Below, one piece after another: positions 1 through 12,542 of a stretch of DNA of 64,000 nt. The stretch is from Lineus longissimus (lineage: Eukaryota > Nemertea > Pilidiophora > Heteronemertea > Lineidae): positions 27,344,599-27,408,598 of the forward strand of contig NC_088309.1 of the NCBI RefSeq assembly GCF_910592395.1. The letters run 5' to 3'. The notes beneath the pieces are model-generated. The model did not search any database. It saw only the letters and a list, made by a program, of their open reading frames with translations, and had not been told where the DNA came from. A program made the translations under genes and the position numbers. The stretch's first letter is position 1. Each line of letters starts with the position of its first letter.

Positions 1-217
1 GGAGTTTGACACCTCTAGAAACTGCCCCCTATCTTCAACTAGAGTTGTCCAGTTGTCCAGTTGTAACCCTCTGATAAGTCTGTGGTTCTGGTAGAACTTT
101 GTCTTAGCTTTGCATAATTATACAATCCATATAATGTGAAGTAGGTATGAATCTGTATGTTGAAACAAAGCATTCTGCATGAAACTTCCTCCATATTACT
201 GGTCAGTTCATTTTCAG
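1..217 (+). other. PGAM5 intron, 3' part
   Basis: Non-coding sequence ending in a pyrimidine-rich acceptor (ttttcag, AG at 216-217) directly before the GREQA exon. Nothing else is recognisable in it. Confidence 0.7.
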
Positions 218-2048
218 GTCGAGAGCAAGCAGACTTTGCTGGACGACGACTATCAGAACTGAAACTTCCATATGATAAGATCATCCATTCTACACTCGCA
301 CGAGCCGTCGAGACAGCTGATATCATTCATAAACATTTGCCACACTTAGCCATGATAGAAGATCCCATATTAGTAGAAGGAGCACCAATACCACCAGAGC
401 CACCTATTGGCCATTGGAAACCTGAGGCTCAGGTAGGTTGAAGATCTACAGACATATCAAGACGATTCTCTGTGACCTCTTTATGTATGGTTTCTGAAAG
501 GTTGTTTTTTACCCCCTTCTTACAACATATTCAAGATTAACCTGTTATAGTGTGTTATTTTATCACAAAGAAGTTTGGGGTGCACCATCAAAAATTCCCC
601 TTTTCTGCAGAATTGATCAGAACTTCATAGTCTACAAAGTACCTATTTCCATTCACATGCAGTCCTATAGATAACATGAGTGAAAGGGTCTGGGTGTTGG
701 TGTAGTGAGTAGCAATCTCCATGCAGTCTTAAGCCTTTAGGTAGGCCTACATGTTGTCTTCCAACAGCCCTTCCCTTGCATCTCTAAACTGCCTTTCATA
801 CCTTTTCCAGAAAAAAGGTCGATTTTCCAGTTTCTTTCACCCTAAAAGTAAACACCAGAGGAAAATGCAGGTATTTCAAAAACGTTGTTCCTGTATAAAG
901 AGTTTCCTTACTTTTTACCTGCCTCCATTTTCTTCCTGGGTTTACATCTTCCCTTTGCATGATTATTTCTGTTTTTGCTCATGATATTGTACCAGGAGGT
1001 TTGGAGCTTTGAAATCCCTTTGCTTTGCCTCTGCCTCATGGGTACCAATGATGACCATGTGCTCTTAATTCTTGCTTCTTAAGTCCTGCTGTTAGTCCTG
1101 TATTTATGTGATAGGCATGCACTACTACTATCAGGCTGACTTTGCTTTATGATGAGAAACACATCTACAATTTATTTTCACATGCATGTCATTCAAACAA
1201 GTGCTCAGTTGTTGTGCTTGTATTAGGTGTTGGTACCCTTGTGTGATTCCCAGGTTGACTCAATACTATGCTCCAACGTTGGCAGCCACAAGAACATGAA
1301 TGGGGGACCTTCCTGTCAATTTCTAACACTTGAGATGTCTCATTTGAAGCAAACTAGTTGCCCTTCTTCCTTTCTCAGTTTTCTTCACAGCCCTGCTGTC
1401 TCTACAACCGTTCTTGTGCTCATCTCGTTCCAGCAGTTCCATGAAGATGGTGCACGTATCGAGGCTGCCTTCCGCAAATACTTTCACCGGGCCGACCCTG
1501 ACCAAAACAAAGATACTTACGAAGTGATAGTCTTCCATGCAAATGTTATACGATACTTCGTCTGTAGGTAAGTGCCAGACATGCACAATCTTTGTGCTTT
1601 AACACTGATCTTCAAATTTGATAATCACTGGATCCAGGAAGTGTATCCTACCAAAGAGACCAAGGAGAGACATCTACATCTACATTTAAAGGTGCTCAAC
1701 TTGGAGATCTTTCCATTCAATGTTGCTTCCAATAGGCCACAGGAAATTCAACTTCTCCACAAAAACATTGAACGGATGAAACCTAATAGACTGTCAGGTG
1801 TCTTCAGATGGTTTCCTCAACTTTGTGCTGGACTTTGACGAACTGATGTCATTATCAAAAAGTCTTCTTACCTAACAGTTCTTTTTGTGTCTTTCAGAGC
1901 ACTACAGTTCCCTCCTGAAGCTTGGCTCCGCCTTTCCCTGTATCATGCAAGCATCACGTACATGACCATCCGCCCGAGTGGACGTGTGGGATTACGCACC
2001 CTTGGTGATGCGGGTTTTCTGCCGGCAGATAAACTCACCACCAGCTAG
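218..2048 (+). CDS. PGAM5: PGAM5, mitochondrial Ser/Thr phosphatase (3' three exons; 5' part off window)
   Basis: PGAM5 is a phosphoglycerate-mutase-fold protein phosphatase anchored in mitochondrial membranes, with roles in mitophagy and cell death. Three coding exons are visible: 218-432 (phase 1 in, 0 out), 1434-1567 (out phase 2) and 1898-2048 with stop TAG at 2046-2048. All junctions are GT-AG and the frame closes exactly. The protein runs from GREQADFAG through [10 protein letters not shown] and HWKPEAQ to [25 protein letters not shown] and a C-terminus ending DKLTTS. HANVIRY carries the second catalytic histidine of the family, and the tail matches the remembered human order of motifs. 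Exons for the membrane anchor and the first catalytic RH motif must lie left of base 1. The gene converges on ARMC5 across a satellite array. Confidence is high; only paralogy within the PGAM5 family is open. Confidence 0.93.
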
Positions 2049-3014
2049 TATTTTATTCTCCTACCACGCTCTAATATTCTGGATTACTATTGAGACGATC
2101 GAGTCACGGGACAGATATCTCTTGCCGTATCCTAGACAAAGTGTTTGCTCTTTGTCGCATTGACATTATTTATGAAAGGTTCTCTCTGTTGTGTTATGTT
2201 TGGAGTGGTACCCCATCACATGGAATGATCAAGTCAAACACCTTGGAATATAGTGATATTACTCTCATCCCACTTTGTTTCTACTCTTTCAGAGCATGGA
2301 GGCTTTGGTATGAATGGATGTCATTTTAAGATAGACTCGCCAGCAGAGAGCAATTCTTGATTGGTCACAATCCTTTTAAACACAAACTCTTAACTTCACC
2401 TCCAACTTGAACTCTATCATCTTGGATTATTCTACACAAGAGATCACAACCACAAACAACTGTAACTAAATCAAATTTAATGAATTGGGTTGATTATACT
2501 GAAGATACACGCATATCTTTGCATTCAATGTAAAGATGCCACATATTGTTGCTCAACTTTCCTCATGCTTGCCAATAATGTGTATGTAAAATAGATGGAA
2601 TAGGCTTTGCCATCAGTTTTCAATTTTGATTTGATCCCAGGCTTTAAGTCGCCCACCTTATTAGGGGTCACAGCTATTAACATATACCTTGACTGACTTG
2701 AGTAAAAAGACACCACCCAAGCACATTCCCTCCCGTCTGAGAAAACTATTATAAGTGAGAGTTTCTCCTTGTTTTTTTCTTTATTTTCTCAGAATGAGTA
2801 CCTCTTCCCTACCCTATGTATTATGACTTTTACCCAAGTAATGGTCAAATATTTATCTTTGGTATATCCATCAAGTACTTACATTTATTTTGGCTTTTAT
2901 GTGCAAAATGCATGTTACTGTGATCTCTCACTATTTTGAAAGAAATAAACATAAAATTAATCGAAAATGTTGTTCTTGTTTTTTACCTAACACGTTCAGA
3001 AACAGACTTGTCCC
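2049..3014 (+). other. PGAM5 3' UTR and downstream sequence
   Basis: Stretch after the PGAM5 stop. An AATAAA polyadenylation signal lies at 2944-2949, which would give a 3' UTR of about 0.9 kb. No other coding sequence is convincing here. Confidence 0.5.
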
Positions 3015-5560
3015 AGCCATGCACAATTCGGTCTTGTCTTGGCTGTACGGTGGTGGAGCCAGGCTCAATTCGGTCAGATTGTGACTGTCTCATTTCTCTC
3101 ACAGTGTTCGCTAATGGTGGTGGAGCAGTTCGGTCTGGTTGTGCCTGGCTCGATTTTGGTCTGGGTGGGATTTTCTCATCTCGCCTCTCTTCATATAGGC
3201 TAAACGTTGAAGCTGCCCATCCAGGTATGGTTTGGTTGTGACTGTCACGTGTTGGCTACATGGTGGAGCTGCCTGGCCCAATTTGTCTCGTCCTTGACTG
3301 CCTCGTGTTGGCTACACGGTGGTGCTGCCCAGCCCAAATGGTCAGGGTGTGAATGTCTCTCTCGTCGTGTAGGCTATGTGCATGTTTCATCTCTCATTGT
3401 GTTTGCTACAAGGTGGTGAAGCCAAGCTCAACTCGGTCTGGTTGTGACTGTCCCATCACTTTAATCGCGCTGGCTACAAGGTGGCGAAGCCAGGCTCAAC
3501 ATGAGCTGGGTGTGACTGTCTCACCTTTCTAATCGAGTTGGTTCAACGGTGTTGGAACCATGCACAATTCGGTCGGGTTGTGACTGTCTTAAATATGTTG
3601 CCTACAAGGTAGTCTCTCTTCGGGCTAGGCATGACTATCTCTTCTCTCTCATCGCGCTGGCTACGAGGTGGTAGAGCCAACAAGCTCAATTCTGTCTGCT
3701 TGTGACTGCTCCATCAGATTGGCTCCACGGTGGAGAAGCCACGCTCAATTTGGACTGCCTGTAATTGCCTTGTGTTGGCTAAACCCACGGTGGAGCTGTC
3801 CGACCCATATTGGCGTGGGTGTGACTGTCTCATCTCTCTCATTTGGCTACACGGTGGAGCTGTCTGGTTTGATTTGGTCTAGTTGTGACTGCATGTCTCA
3901 TCTCTCTCATCGTGAAAGCTACACGGTGGAGCTGCCCGGCCCATATTGGCGTGGGTGTGACTGTCTCATCTCTCTCATCGTGTTGGCTACACGGTGGAGC
4001 TGCCCGGCCCATATTGGCGTGGGTGTGACTGTCTCATCCCTCTCATCGTGTTGGCTACACGGTGGAGCTGTCTGGCTTGATTTGGTCTAGTTGTGACTGC
4101 ATGTCTCATCTCTCTCATCGTGAAAGCTACACGGTGGAGCTGTCCGACCCATATTGGCGTGGGTGTGACTGTCTCATCTCTCTCATCGTGTTGGCTACAC
4201 GGTGGAGCTGTCTGGCTTGATTTGGTCTAGTTGTGACTGCATGTCTCATCTCTCTCATCGTGAAAGCTACACGGTGGAGCTGTCCGACCCATATTGGCGT
4301 GGGTGTGACTGTCTCATCTCTCTCATCGTGTTGGCTACACGGTGGAGCTGTCTGGTTTGATTTGGTCTAGTTGTGACTACATGTCTCATCTCTCTCATCG
4401 TGTTGGCTACACGGTGGAGCTGTCTGGTTTGATTTGGTCTAGTTGTGACTGCATGTCGCATCTCTCTCATCGTGTTGGCTACACGGTGGAGCTCAGTGTC
4501 CGACCCATGTTGGCGTGGGTGTGACTGTCTCATCTCTCTCATCGTGTTGGCTACACGGTGGAGCAGCCAGGACTGAATTGGCGTGGGTGTGTTGGCTACA
4601 TGGTGGAGCTACCTTGCCCGATTCAGTGTGGGTGTGACTGTCTTATCTCCATCAGCGTGTTGGTTACACAGCGGAGCTACCTTGCCCGATTTGGGGTGGG
4701 TGTGACTGTCTAGTCTCTCGTGTAGGCTAAACGGTGATGGAGCCAAGCTCACTTGATCTGGTTGTGATTGTCCTATCACTATAAGGTGGGGCAGCCGGGC
4801 ACATTAGGGCTGGGTGTGACTCTCTCATGTTGGCTACACGGTTGTGAAACCGGGTTCAATTTGGGCTAGGTGTGACTGTCTCATCTCTGTCATCGTGAAG
4901 GTAATACGGCGGAGCTGCCCAGCCCAATTTAGTGTGGGTGTGAGTGTCTTGTCTCCTTGGCCTGGTTGTGGCTGGCCCATCTCTCTAATCGTGTTGGGTA
5001 CAAAGTGGTGAAGCCAAGCTCAATTTGGTCTGGTTGTGACAGTCTCATCTCTATCATCGTGTTGGAAACAGGGTGGAACTGTCCAGCCCGATTTGTTCTG
5101 GCTGTGACTGTCTCATTTCTCTCATCCTGAAGGCTAAGCAGTGGAGCAGCCCTGCCCCATTTAGTCTGGGTGTGATCGTCTTATCTCTCCCATCATGTTG
5201 GCTGCACGGCAGAGCTGCCTAGCCCGATTGAGTCTGGTTATGTCCCATCTGTCTAATCGTGTTGACTACATGGTGGTGGAGCTCAAATTTGGGCGGGTCT
5301 CATCTCTATCATGGTGTTCAATACAATATAGAACTGCCAGGCTTTACTTGGTCTGGCTGTGACTGTCACATTGTACTCATTGTGTTGGCAAGACAGTGGA
5401 GTCGCCCGATTTGGTCTCACTGTGACCGGACCATTGTGTTGGCTACATGATGATGGAGCCAGGCTCAATTCGACGTGGTTGTGACTGTCCATTTCTCTCA
5501 CCGTGATGGCTTCATGGTGGAATTGCCTGGCCTGATTTGGTCTGGTTGTGACCGTTTCCG
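3015..5560. repeat. Tandem satellite, 68/72-bp monomers
   Basis: A roughly 2.5-kb array, about 36 monomers. The core is most regular at 3,840-4,560 and the edges are degenerate. Measured from the word GCTAC the spacings are 72, 68, 68, 72, 68, 72, 68, 72, 72, 72 bp, so two monomer lengths are interleaved. One subtype carries a 'ccatattggcgtgggtgtgac' type segment, the other 'tttgatttggtctagttgtgac'. Open reading frames of up to 140 codons run through the array on both strands, but these follow from the repeat composition. It separates the convergent PGAM5 and ARMC5 genes. Confidence 0.93.
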
Positions 5561-5694
5561 AAGGGTATAACATCCAGTTCGATGGAGACTAGTCACAACC
5601 TATTGAAGACATTGTAACAACTGAAGTCTGAGCAATAACAGATAACTCATACAGAAACCAGTCACAAACAAAACCGAACATAACATCAGATTCA

Positions 5695-5881
5695 GAACTA
5701 TTCCTGAATATGTTTTTATTGAAATAAGTTTTACATGGAAAGGAGTAATCACAGCCACATAGTGGTACAGTGTTATACAACACCAAACAAGAATGTTTAC
5801 AAATTTTCTCCCATCTTTATCAGGCATAATTGCCTCTGTACTCGTCATGTGTCTCCACTCAGTAAACATTTCAAAGCAACA
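5695..5881 (-). other. ARMC5 3' UTR with poly(A) signal
   Basis: On the minus strand an AATAAA hexamer (TTTATT on +) lies at 5715-5720, about 160 bases past the ARMC5 stop. This predicts a short 3' UTR. The satellite ends about 135 bases further on. Confidence 0.6.
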
Positions 5882-8800
5882 TCAATCCTGAATTATTTTA
5901 CAAATGAGAAGCTTCAGTTCGAGCATTGTCTCCAGCCTGTGATCTCCCTGAACAAGTGAATCAATTAACTTCATCCTTAAAGCTATAGGGAAATGGGAAA
6001 ACATAATGAAATAGAAACACTGGTTGAGTAGTGTATTACACTTGAGCAAAGTGGCGTACTCTGTAATCTGACACACAGTAGTTTGAGAGATCAATCCCTT
6101 TAACTTGTTGACAGCAAACTGCTTCAGATCACTTAATAAATATTTGTCAGCCAGGCGGAGAACTTCGAGATTCTTTGAAAGATCAGAACAGTGTAAGGAA
6201 GGACAATGAGGTTGTCTGTCACACCCGTTGAGAAAATGTAACATTGCTACAAAAGCCTCAGGTTGTACTTCTGAGATTGAAACAGTACATTTACTTGACT
6301 CAGAATAATATCCTTCCAACATGGCAGCAAAAACAGTTGATTTTGAACAGAGCTTACGTCGATTGGTACTGACATGGCTGTGATTATCAAAAGAAAACGT
6401 TACATCCAGGTCCATGTCCGATGTCTCGAAACAACACCTGCCCATCACAACTCTTCTGCGTTTACTCGGATGCATTTTTTCAATTGAATCAGTCCCTGCA
6501 TTATTACTTCCATCATCAATCTTGTCAGCAGACATACGTTTTGTGTCCACAATCCCGAATTTTGATTTTGAGTCCAAGGCTCTTTCTCTCAGTAGACTAC
6601 CAAGAACTGCTAGACAGTGAACAGCAAACATCAACAGTGTCTTCTGACCAGATACCAGTTCATCAAATACAAGCTCCAGTGCACCACCTTTCAGCAACAT
6701 CCTTGATTGAAGAAAATGACTCCTGAAAAAGAATTTTTAAAGAATTACTAGGCATTGATAAGAAACATCAGATAATGTCTGGCTGAGACTTGTGGCCTGT
6801 TTTTTGGTCATTACAGCCCAATTTCACCCTTTCTTCTTCTCCACAAGCCATCCAGCAACATGTTAAATGATTCTTAGACATCAAATCTGATTCACCATTT
6901 TCCCCAAGTTGAAAGCAAAGATTCTAAAACAGTACATGTTTATCTTCAAAGTGAAGAGGACAACATTAGCTGAATGGTCTCTGTACATCATCAGGTGTCA
7001 AGGTCCTTATTACTACATCCTCGAATACCAGGGTCAGTTGCATTCAACTCTCCCCGCAAGTATTAAATGAGCTCTGATCTGTAAGTGAAAGACCCTGAAG
7101 CTTAGGATGTTATCAGACAGATTGCCATAAACTCTCACCTGCAAAGGTAAAGTGCATTCATGGCCCACATTCTCCTCTCCTTGTCTGTTCCATTTCTGAC
7201 TCTGTGCAGTATCACTTCCTGTCCGTATCGGGATTCAACAACAAGCATCAGAGCTTGGATGAACTCCTCGGACAATGTCTGCATCTGTTTTCTTGCTTCA
7301 GCGTCTCTTGCTGCTCCAACTGCAGCCGCAACATGGCTTGGACTTCCCAACTCCTTCATTGTAACTAGTTGATTGTCCTCACGCTCACAAAGCAATGTCT
7401 CCTTTTGAAGTTGATCAGAAGATTGTAGAAGACTACCACGAGATTCAGTTTTAGCCGCAGCTATCAGAAACTTAACAACACCATCCCTTGTTTGGCCGAG
7501 TAGAATGGACACCTTCAATGGCACATTCTTTTCAAGGAGTCTTTCAAAGCAGTTCCGGTTGCGAGCAAGCCTGATCAAGATGCGCCAGGCCTTGGCAGGA
7601 GGGTTGTGACAAAGAACAATGTAACTCAGTAATAAATCCATACATTTTGTGTTGAGGAGATACACACTCGGGTCATCCATGTGGGAGATTCGAGATATCA
7701 ATGTCAATATATTGATCACAGTTGCATTTTCAGATGACACCAGATCATCTCTGCAGCTTCCACTGCTCACATCAGAACCATCCAAGACAGACAGAGGATC
7801 AGACACACTTCGTTTCTTGCGTACATTGGGTCTTTTCAGATCGGAGCCGTCTTTGCTTTTAGTGCTACTGGCTGTCAGCTGTCCATCGGAGCTGCTTGTT
7901 TTGACCTTTACAACTGCTTCTTGCTCAGATTCGGAGGTACATTTTCCCAAGGATCCTACAAGTGCTGAACCTAGTGTACCAGCAATGGTACTTTGAATTT
8001 GGTCCGATTTACTAGAACTCAGCATTGGAGTGGACTCATTCTCAGTGACCTGCACATCGGTTAAAACAACTGGTTTCCTTTCCACATTGGATTCTACCAC
8101 ATTAGTCATGAGGCCACTTCCAATTGGTAGTGAAACGTGTGGGATAGTCTCTGGCACACTTTGGATAGGCTGAAGAATTTGGTCAGTTTGAGTGATTTTT
8201 GCAGTAGAGGCTGAGAGGACGTCAAGAGAAGGTTGTGAGTAACTTTCACAAGTGTGTTCAAGTGAGAAAGACAAGTGTTGTACAACTCTTGCCTTTTCTC
8301 GACCATGATTTAATCCTGAAGTGGCAGCCATTGGACCTGGAGGGGCTGCATGGTTAGACTCTGAGGACTGGTAGTCAGGGGATGATGGCGGGCTGTAGGT
8401 TGGGCCATAGAATGGAGACACTGATGGTGACACAAATGATGAGTTACTCAACGGACTGTAACTTGATCTTGGACTACTGTAAGTGGGAGAGAACTTGGAG
8501 CTGTAATGTGAGGATGAGTCACTATGGTAACCACTCCAATCAGACCCAATAGGTGACCAGCCACCTGAAGGATCAGCTGAAAAGGATGTCTTGCATTTCA
8601 CACCTTTGGAGTACTGTGTATAGTCCCATTCAGTGTGTTCATAGGATGGGCTATCGATGCTGTATTTAACACATTCTGTTGCTAGTGATGTTTTCGAGCC
8701 ATCCTCCACTGCTTCATTCTTGACAGGAGCTGTGGACTCTTCTGTTACAGCAGTAGCTATGGTACCAAGCCCATCAGCAGCTTCGAAAGAAACCTCATCC

Positions 8801-11686
8801 TTTTCATTCCCATACTCCGTCATTTCGACAGCATCCTGTGGAGCATCCTCCAAGTCAACAAACTTCTCACAAAATAAACCAGAAGGTTCATTACCCAACA
8901 AGTCTTCGCACTTGAAGTCTTCTTCCTTATGAATTTCCTGGTTAATTACATCATTGGCCATAGCAACCAAATCAACTGTCTTAACATCTGAACACTTGCT
9001 CAGCTGCTCTATAAGGATGTCCATCAGAGAGTTTTCCAGCATCAGAGAAAAGCTAGCCTCATCATACAGAAAACACACAAATGAACTTAAAATCCTGTTG
9101 TGTAAAGCTGACATGGATGCATCCCGTATACACTTCATTAACAAGATAATTCCTCCTAATTCTCTCATCTTGATTCGGTTTACTGATTCCCCACAGCAAA
9201 GACAAAGCACGTTTATAACTTTCAAAGTGATCTGTTGAGTCTTTGATTCGGATTCTGCAAGGCTTATGAAAGACTTGATACCTGCTGCTGCACCAAATGC
9301 AGGCCGGAAATCTTTATGCAGGGCTAGGCTTAGCAGGATAGACAAGGCGAATTCGGAGAATGTCTTATTCGTGGAAGAGAGAGATTCAACAAGGAAAGAG
9401 GTACAATCCGCTTCTATCATCTGACCAACACAGCTATCACTTAACCTAGAAAAGAGAAGTGTTGCATGAAAGCAAACAGAATGGCTACAAGGGAATGTCT
9501 TGATATTTTGAAGTTCCCCGCAAACAAGTGATACAAATGGCTGCTGCCTGATCAATATGAAACCCAGCGATTACCAGTTTTACCCTTGGACGAAAAGTAA
9601 TTTCACAAAATGGCCTTTCCAAATCACCCAATGCAAACAAGACTTTTGGCCTTTGTCCAGGATGACCGGTACACTGGTTACAGATGCAAATATGCTCACC
9701 TAGCTGTGAGGTCCTGAACTGCCCTGAATGATGCAGTAACCAGTGGTTCATGATCCAACTTCAGTTTCTCAGCAATGGGTCGCAGTCCTTCAGCTTTGAT
9801 GATGGCTTCACGTCCACAATCGACAGCACCAATTAACCTGCAGGAAAATAGACAGTATGAGTTTTATCTACATACCGTAGATGAAAAATATCAAAAACCT
9901 AAAGTTGTTCTCAGGGTGGCTCAAGTTATCAAACAAGAGGCCATTTCTGAACAGAACCCAGTTCAATGGACTTATTTACATGTAAGGTACCAGGTGACTT
10001 ATAATTTGATCTTATGACTGTCAAAGAGAAGTGAACCCTCTCAGTTACATCATTTGGGACACAAAATATTTTTTATGCTGTTATTTTACCAGGATTTCAT
10101 AGCATTCACCCCAGAAATACTGTAAAAATGGGTGTACTTAGTTAAAGGCCTGAGAGTTTGATGATGAACTGTATTTTAATTCACAAGTGTAGCGGCTGAC
10201 TGACTTGACCTGCATGTATGATGGTGGTCATGTTGGAAGGATAAAACCATGGCTGGAAGAAAATCTAGTAATGAACTGATACCAACCTCAGTAGTCTTAC
10301 ATAACTCTGTTGACAGTCCTTGTTTTCACTCTCAGTGAGGACTTTGATGATTGTCGTGATGAAATGCTCCTCTTTCACAACCAAGTGGATGGTCCTCTTA
10401 TCTAAAGCTATATTCGCCAATGTCCGGCTGGCACGATTGCAGATACTATCCGTATCACAAGATATGAGCAGTTTTGCTGTAAAAGAAGGGAAGAGCACTA
10501 TACCACTGCATCAGATCTTTTAGAAATGATATAAAATAGTTTCAATCTCCATCAGTCCAGAGAGCACACAACTCATGCATATGGTGTTTTTAAAGAATTC
10601 AAAATGGGCAAGCCCAAAACTCCTTTCTCGGCCATGATATCAGAAGCTTGGATAATAAGATGTCTCCCCCTTATTCTCATTTTAATATTTATAACAACAC
10701 AATATGTTACCTAATATATGGATGGCATCCCTTTTGACCAACTGGAAATAAATTCATTAGAATTACAGTCAGTCATGTCAATGAAAAATAAAAATTTGAA
10801 ATATACATCAGAATCATCTCACTATCACAGCATATGCAACAAAACCATGTAACCAAACTATTTTCATCACATCACCATTAAATCATGAAATAAAAGACAA
10901 CAATTTCAAATAAGGTTTAGATGTTCAGTTTAGTATTTGCTGTTTATGTTTTCCAAGTCCATTTTGGAAATGATATTGATAAAAGGACCATGCGCTCACC
11001 AAATCTCTAATTCTTTCATCCAGAAGTACACAGTTCCCAAGAATACTCAGGCAAAGGTCCAGCAGCTTTCGTTGTGGTCGACTTAACATCATCATTTCTC
11101 GTGTACCATGACTGCACTCTTCATTGGGTAAACCTTCAGCGATTGACAGGCCTTCTCCCAACCGACTCTGCAGGCATTGAGGGCAGGGTTGTCGATTTGC
11201 AGTTGCCTTCACCAATATTGGGTTCTTGCATGTTGGACTGACTGCAACCAAGCCAGTTTCTCGTTTTCTTCTTGGTACTCGGCTTCCGTTCAAACTCTCC
11301 TGCACAACAGATGTTCCAACAGTCCCACCAACTTCAACATCATTGCCTATGACGTTCGTGTTGGAGGTGGAAATACAAGTGCTAGCATCATTAATGGTCT
11401 TAGACACCAATGTCAAAAGTGCATCACTTCCCCCACAATTATGAAATATTTGTACGTTGGTCTTCTCTCGGGTATATTTCGTTCTTAGCTGCACGAGAGA
11501 ATTGTACACTTTTGATTCACATGAACTCGACAACGAAGAAATGATGGCCTGAATAGTCTCACCAGTTGCTGAAGATGCTGAGCTAGATAATGGGATGTGT
11601 TGGGATGATGAAGCAATCCCCCTTCTTTTTGGACTTTCACTTTGTGTTGTGGTTTGACTCGCAGACCCAGAGCTTGAATTGGACAT
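5882..11686 (-). CDS. ARMC5: ARMC5, armadillo repeat and BTB protein
   Basis: ARMC5 is an armadillo-repeat adaptor for CUL3 ubiquitin ligases; in mammals it acts on RNA polymerase II subunit RPB1 and is an adrenal tumour suppressor. Six coding exons on the minus strand fit exactly: 11000-11686, 10711-10741, 10287-10476, 9700-9837, 7139-9445 and 5882-6722, total 4,194 nt, 1,397 aa. Four junctions share AG|G arginine or G|CA alanine codons, which supports the borders. Residues about 45-560 form helical ARM repeats (for example CNRASRTLANIALD and FRAVQDLTARLSD). A long Ser/Pro/Tyr-rich linker follows, then further ARM-like helices, and a BTB/POZ domain at about 1218-1330 (DVTFSF, VFAAMLEGYY, LADKYLLSDLKQFAVNKL). 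It is about 460 aa longer than human ARMC5, mostly in the linker. The start ATG follows a stop-rich 5' region. Confidence 0.92.
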
Positions 11687-12542
11687 ATTTCATGAATTAG
11701 ACTGTCCTCTCCAATGTCTAATTAATGCCAATGGTACTCTTTCAACACTAACATTTGCATCACCAACTGATGCGTATTTATCATCTATTTTTTTTAGTTT
11801 TCGAGCAAAACGTATGAAATTAGGACCTTTAATTAGTCATGACAGTTCGTCTACCATTTTGGACAATCATGCAAAGTCACATGATCTTCTCTGAGTCATG
11901 TGACTTAAGCTTACAATCTCCAATTACTCTGCACAATCCGCATTTATCACCACCATTTTGTACAAAATATCATTCAGAGTATTAATTTCCAGGTTTTTCT
12001 TTTAAAAACAGGCATTATTTCTGTAAAAACTAGGAATTTCTTAATTTACCGTTGAGATGGGAACATATTTGGTTATTTTTATAGAATAAGGACTAAAAAT
12101 AGTAGAATTATTTTTGTGTCGACGAAACACAAAGTTTAGTCTTAGTGAACTATCCAAAGATATTCATACACCCGGCACTTTTATTACAGAGTTGACAGGC
12201 AGAGGAGTCTGTTTTAGATTGGCGAGTGTTGATTCTTGGTCATGTGACTTGACTAAAATTCAAAATGGTAGACGAACTTTCCACTTCCTCATCGAATATG
12301 TTGCCAAGACTCTCGATTTTAAGATCGGAACAGAATTCAGTTAGGCAAAGATAGAAGCAGCAATGTATCACTAACTGTCAATGTATATTTTACTAGATAA
12401 TAATAACTTTTGTGATTTATTCTGTCATTTTCAGCTTGGTTGACTGATCGACTGGGAGAAAAAACATTTTAATCATTGTGGTTTTAAACAAAGCAGACTT
12501 CTGTTACTGAACTTCCTGAACTGCTGAAGGGGATCTTCGATC
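11687..12542. promoter_or_regulatory. Divergent promoter between ARMC5 and SLC15A, with inverted repeat and M-boxes
   Basis: The 856 bp between the two divergent start codons hold a perfect 18-bp inverted repeat (11844-11861 and 12261-12278, reading AGTTCGTCTACCATTTTG on the left). About 10-11 bp inside each arm is AAGTCACATGA (11874-11884) or its complement TCATGTGACTT (12240-12250). A third TCATGTGACTT starts at 11896. TCATGTGA is the M-box bound by MITF/TFE-type bHLH-ZIP factors, and CCATTTT resembles a YY1 core. A likely 5'-UTR acceptor (cattttcag) ends at 12434. Transcription start sites themselves are not visible. Confidence 0.6.

Noticed and set aside
3668-4542. Open frames of 60-140 codons on both strands within the satellite
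   Set aside because: They follow the repeat composition, shift frame between 68- and 72-bp monomers, and lack any domain.
3015-5560. CRISPR-like array
   Set aside because: Eukaryotic tandem satellite with contiguous monomers and no unique spacers.
9446-9555. Upstream extension of the large ARMC5 exon beyond 9445
   Set aside because: The frame stays open to 9555 but has no ATG there, and a clean acceptor at 9446-9447 joins the preceding exon in frame.
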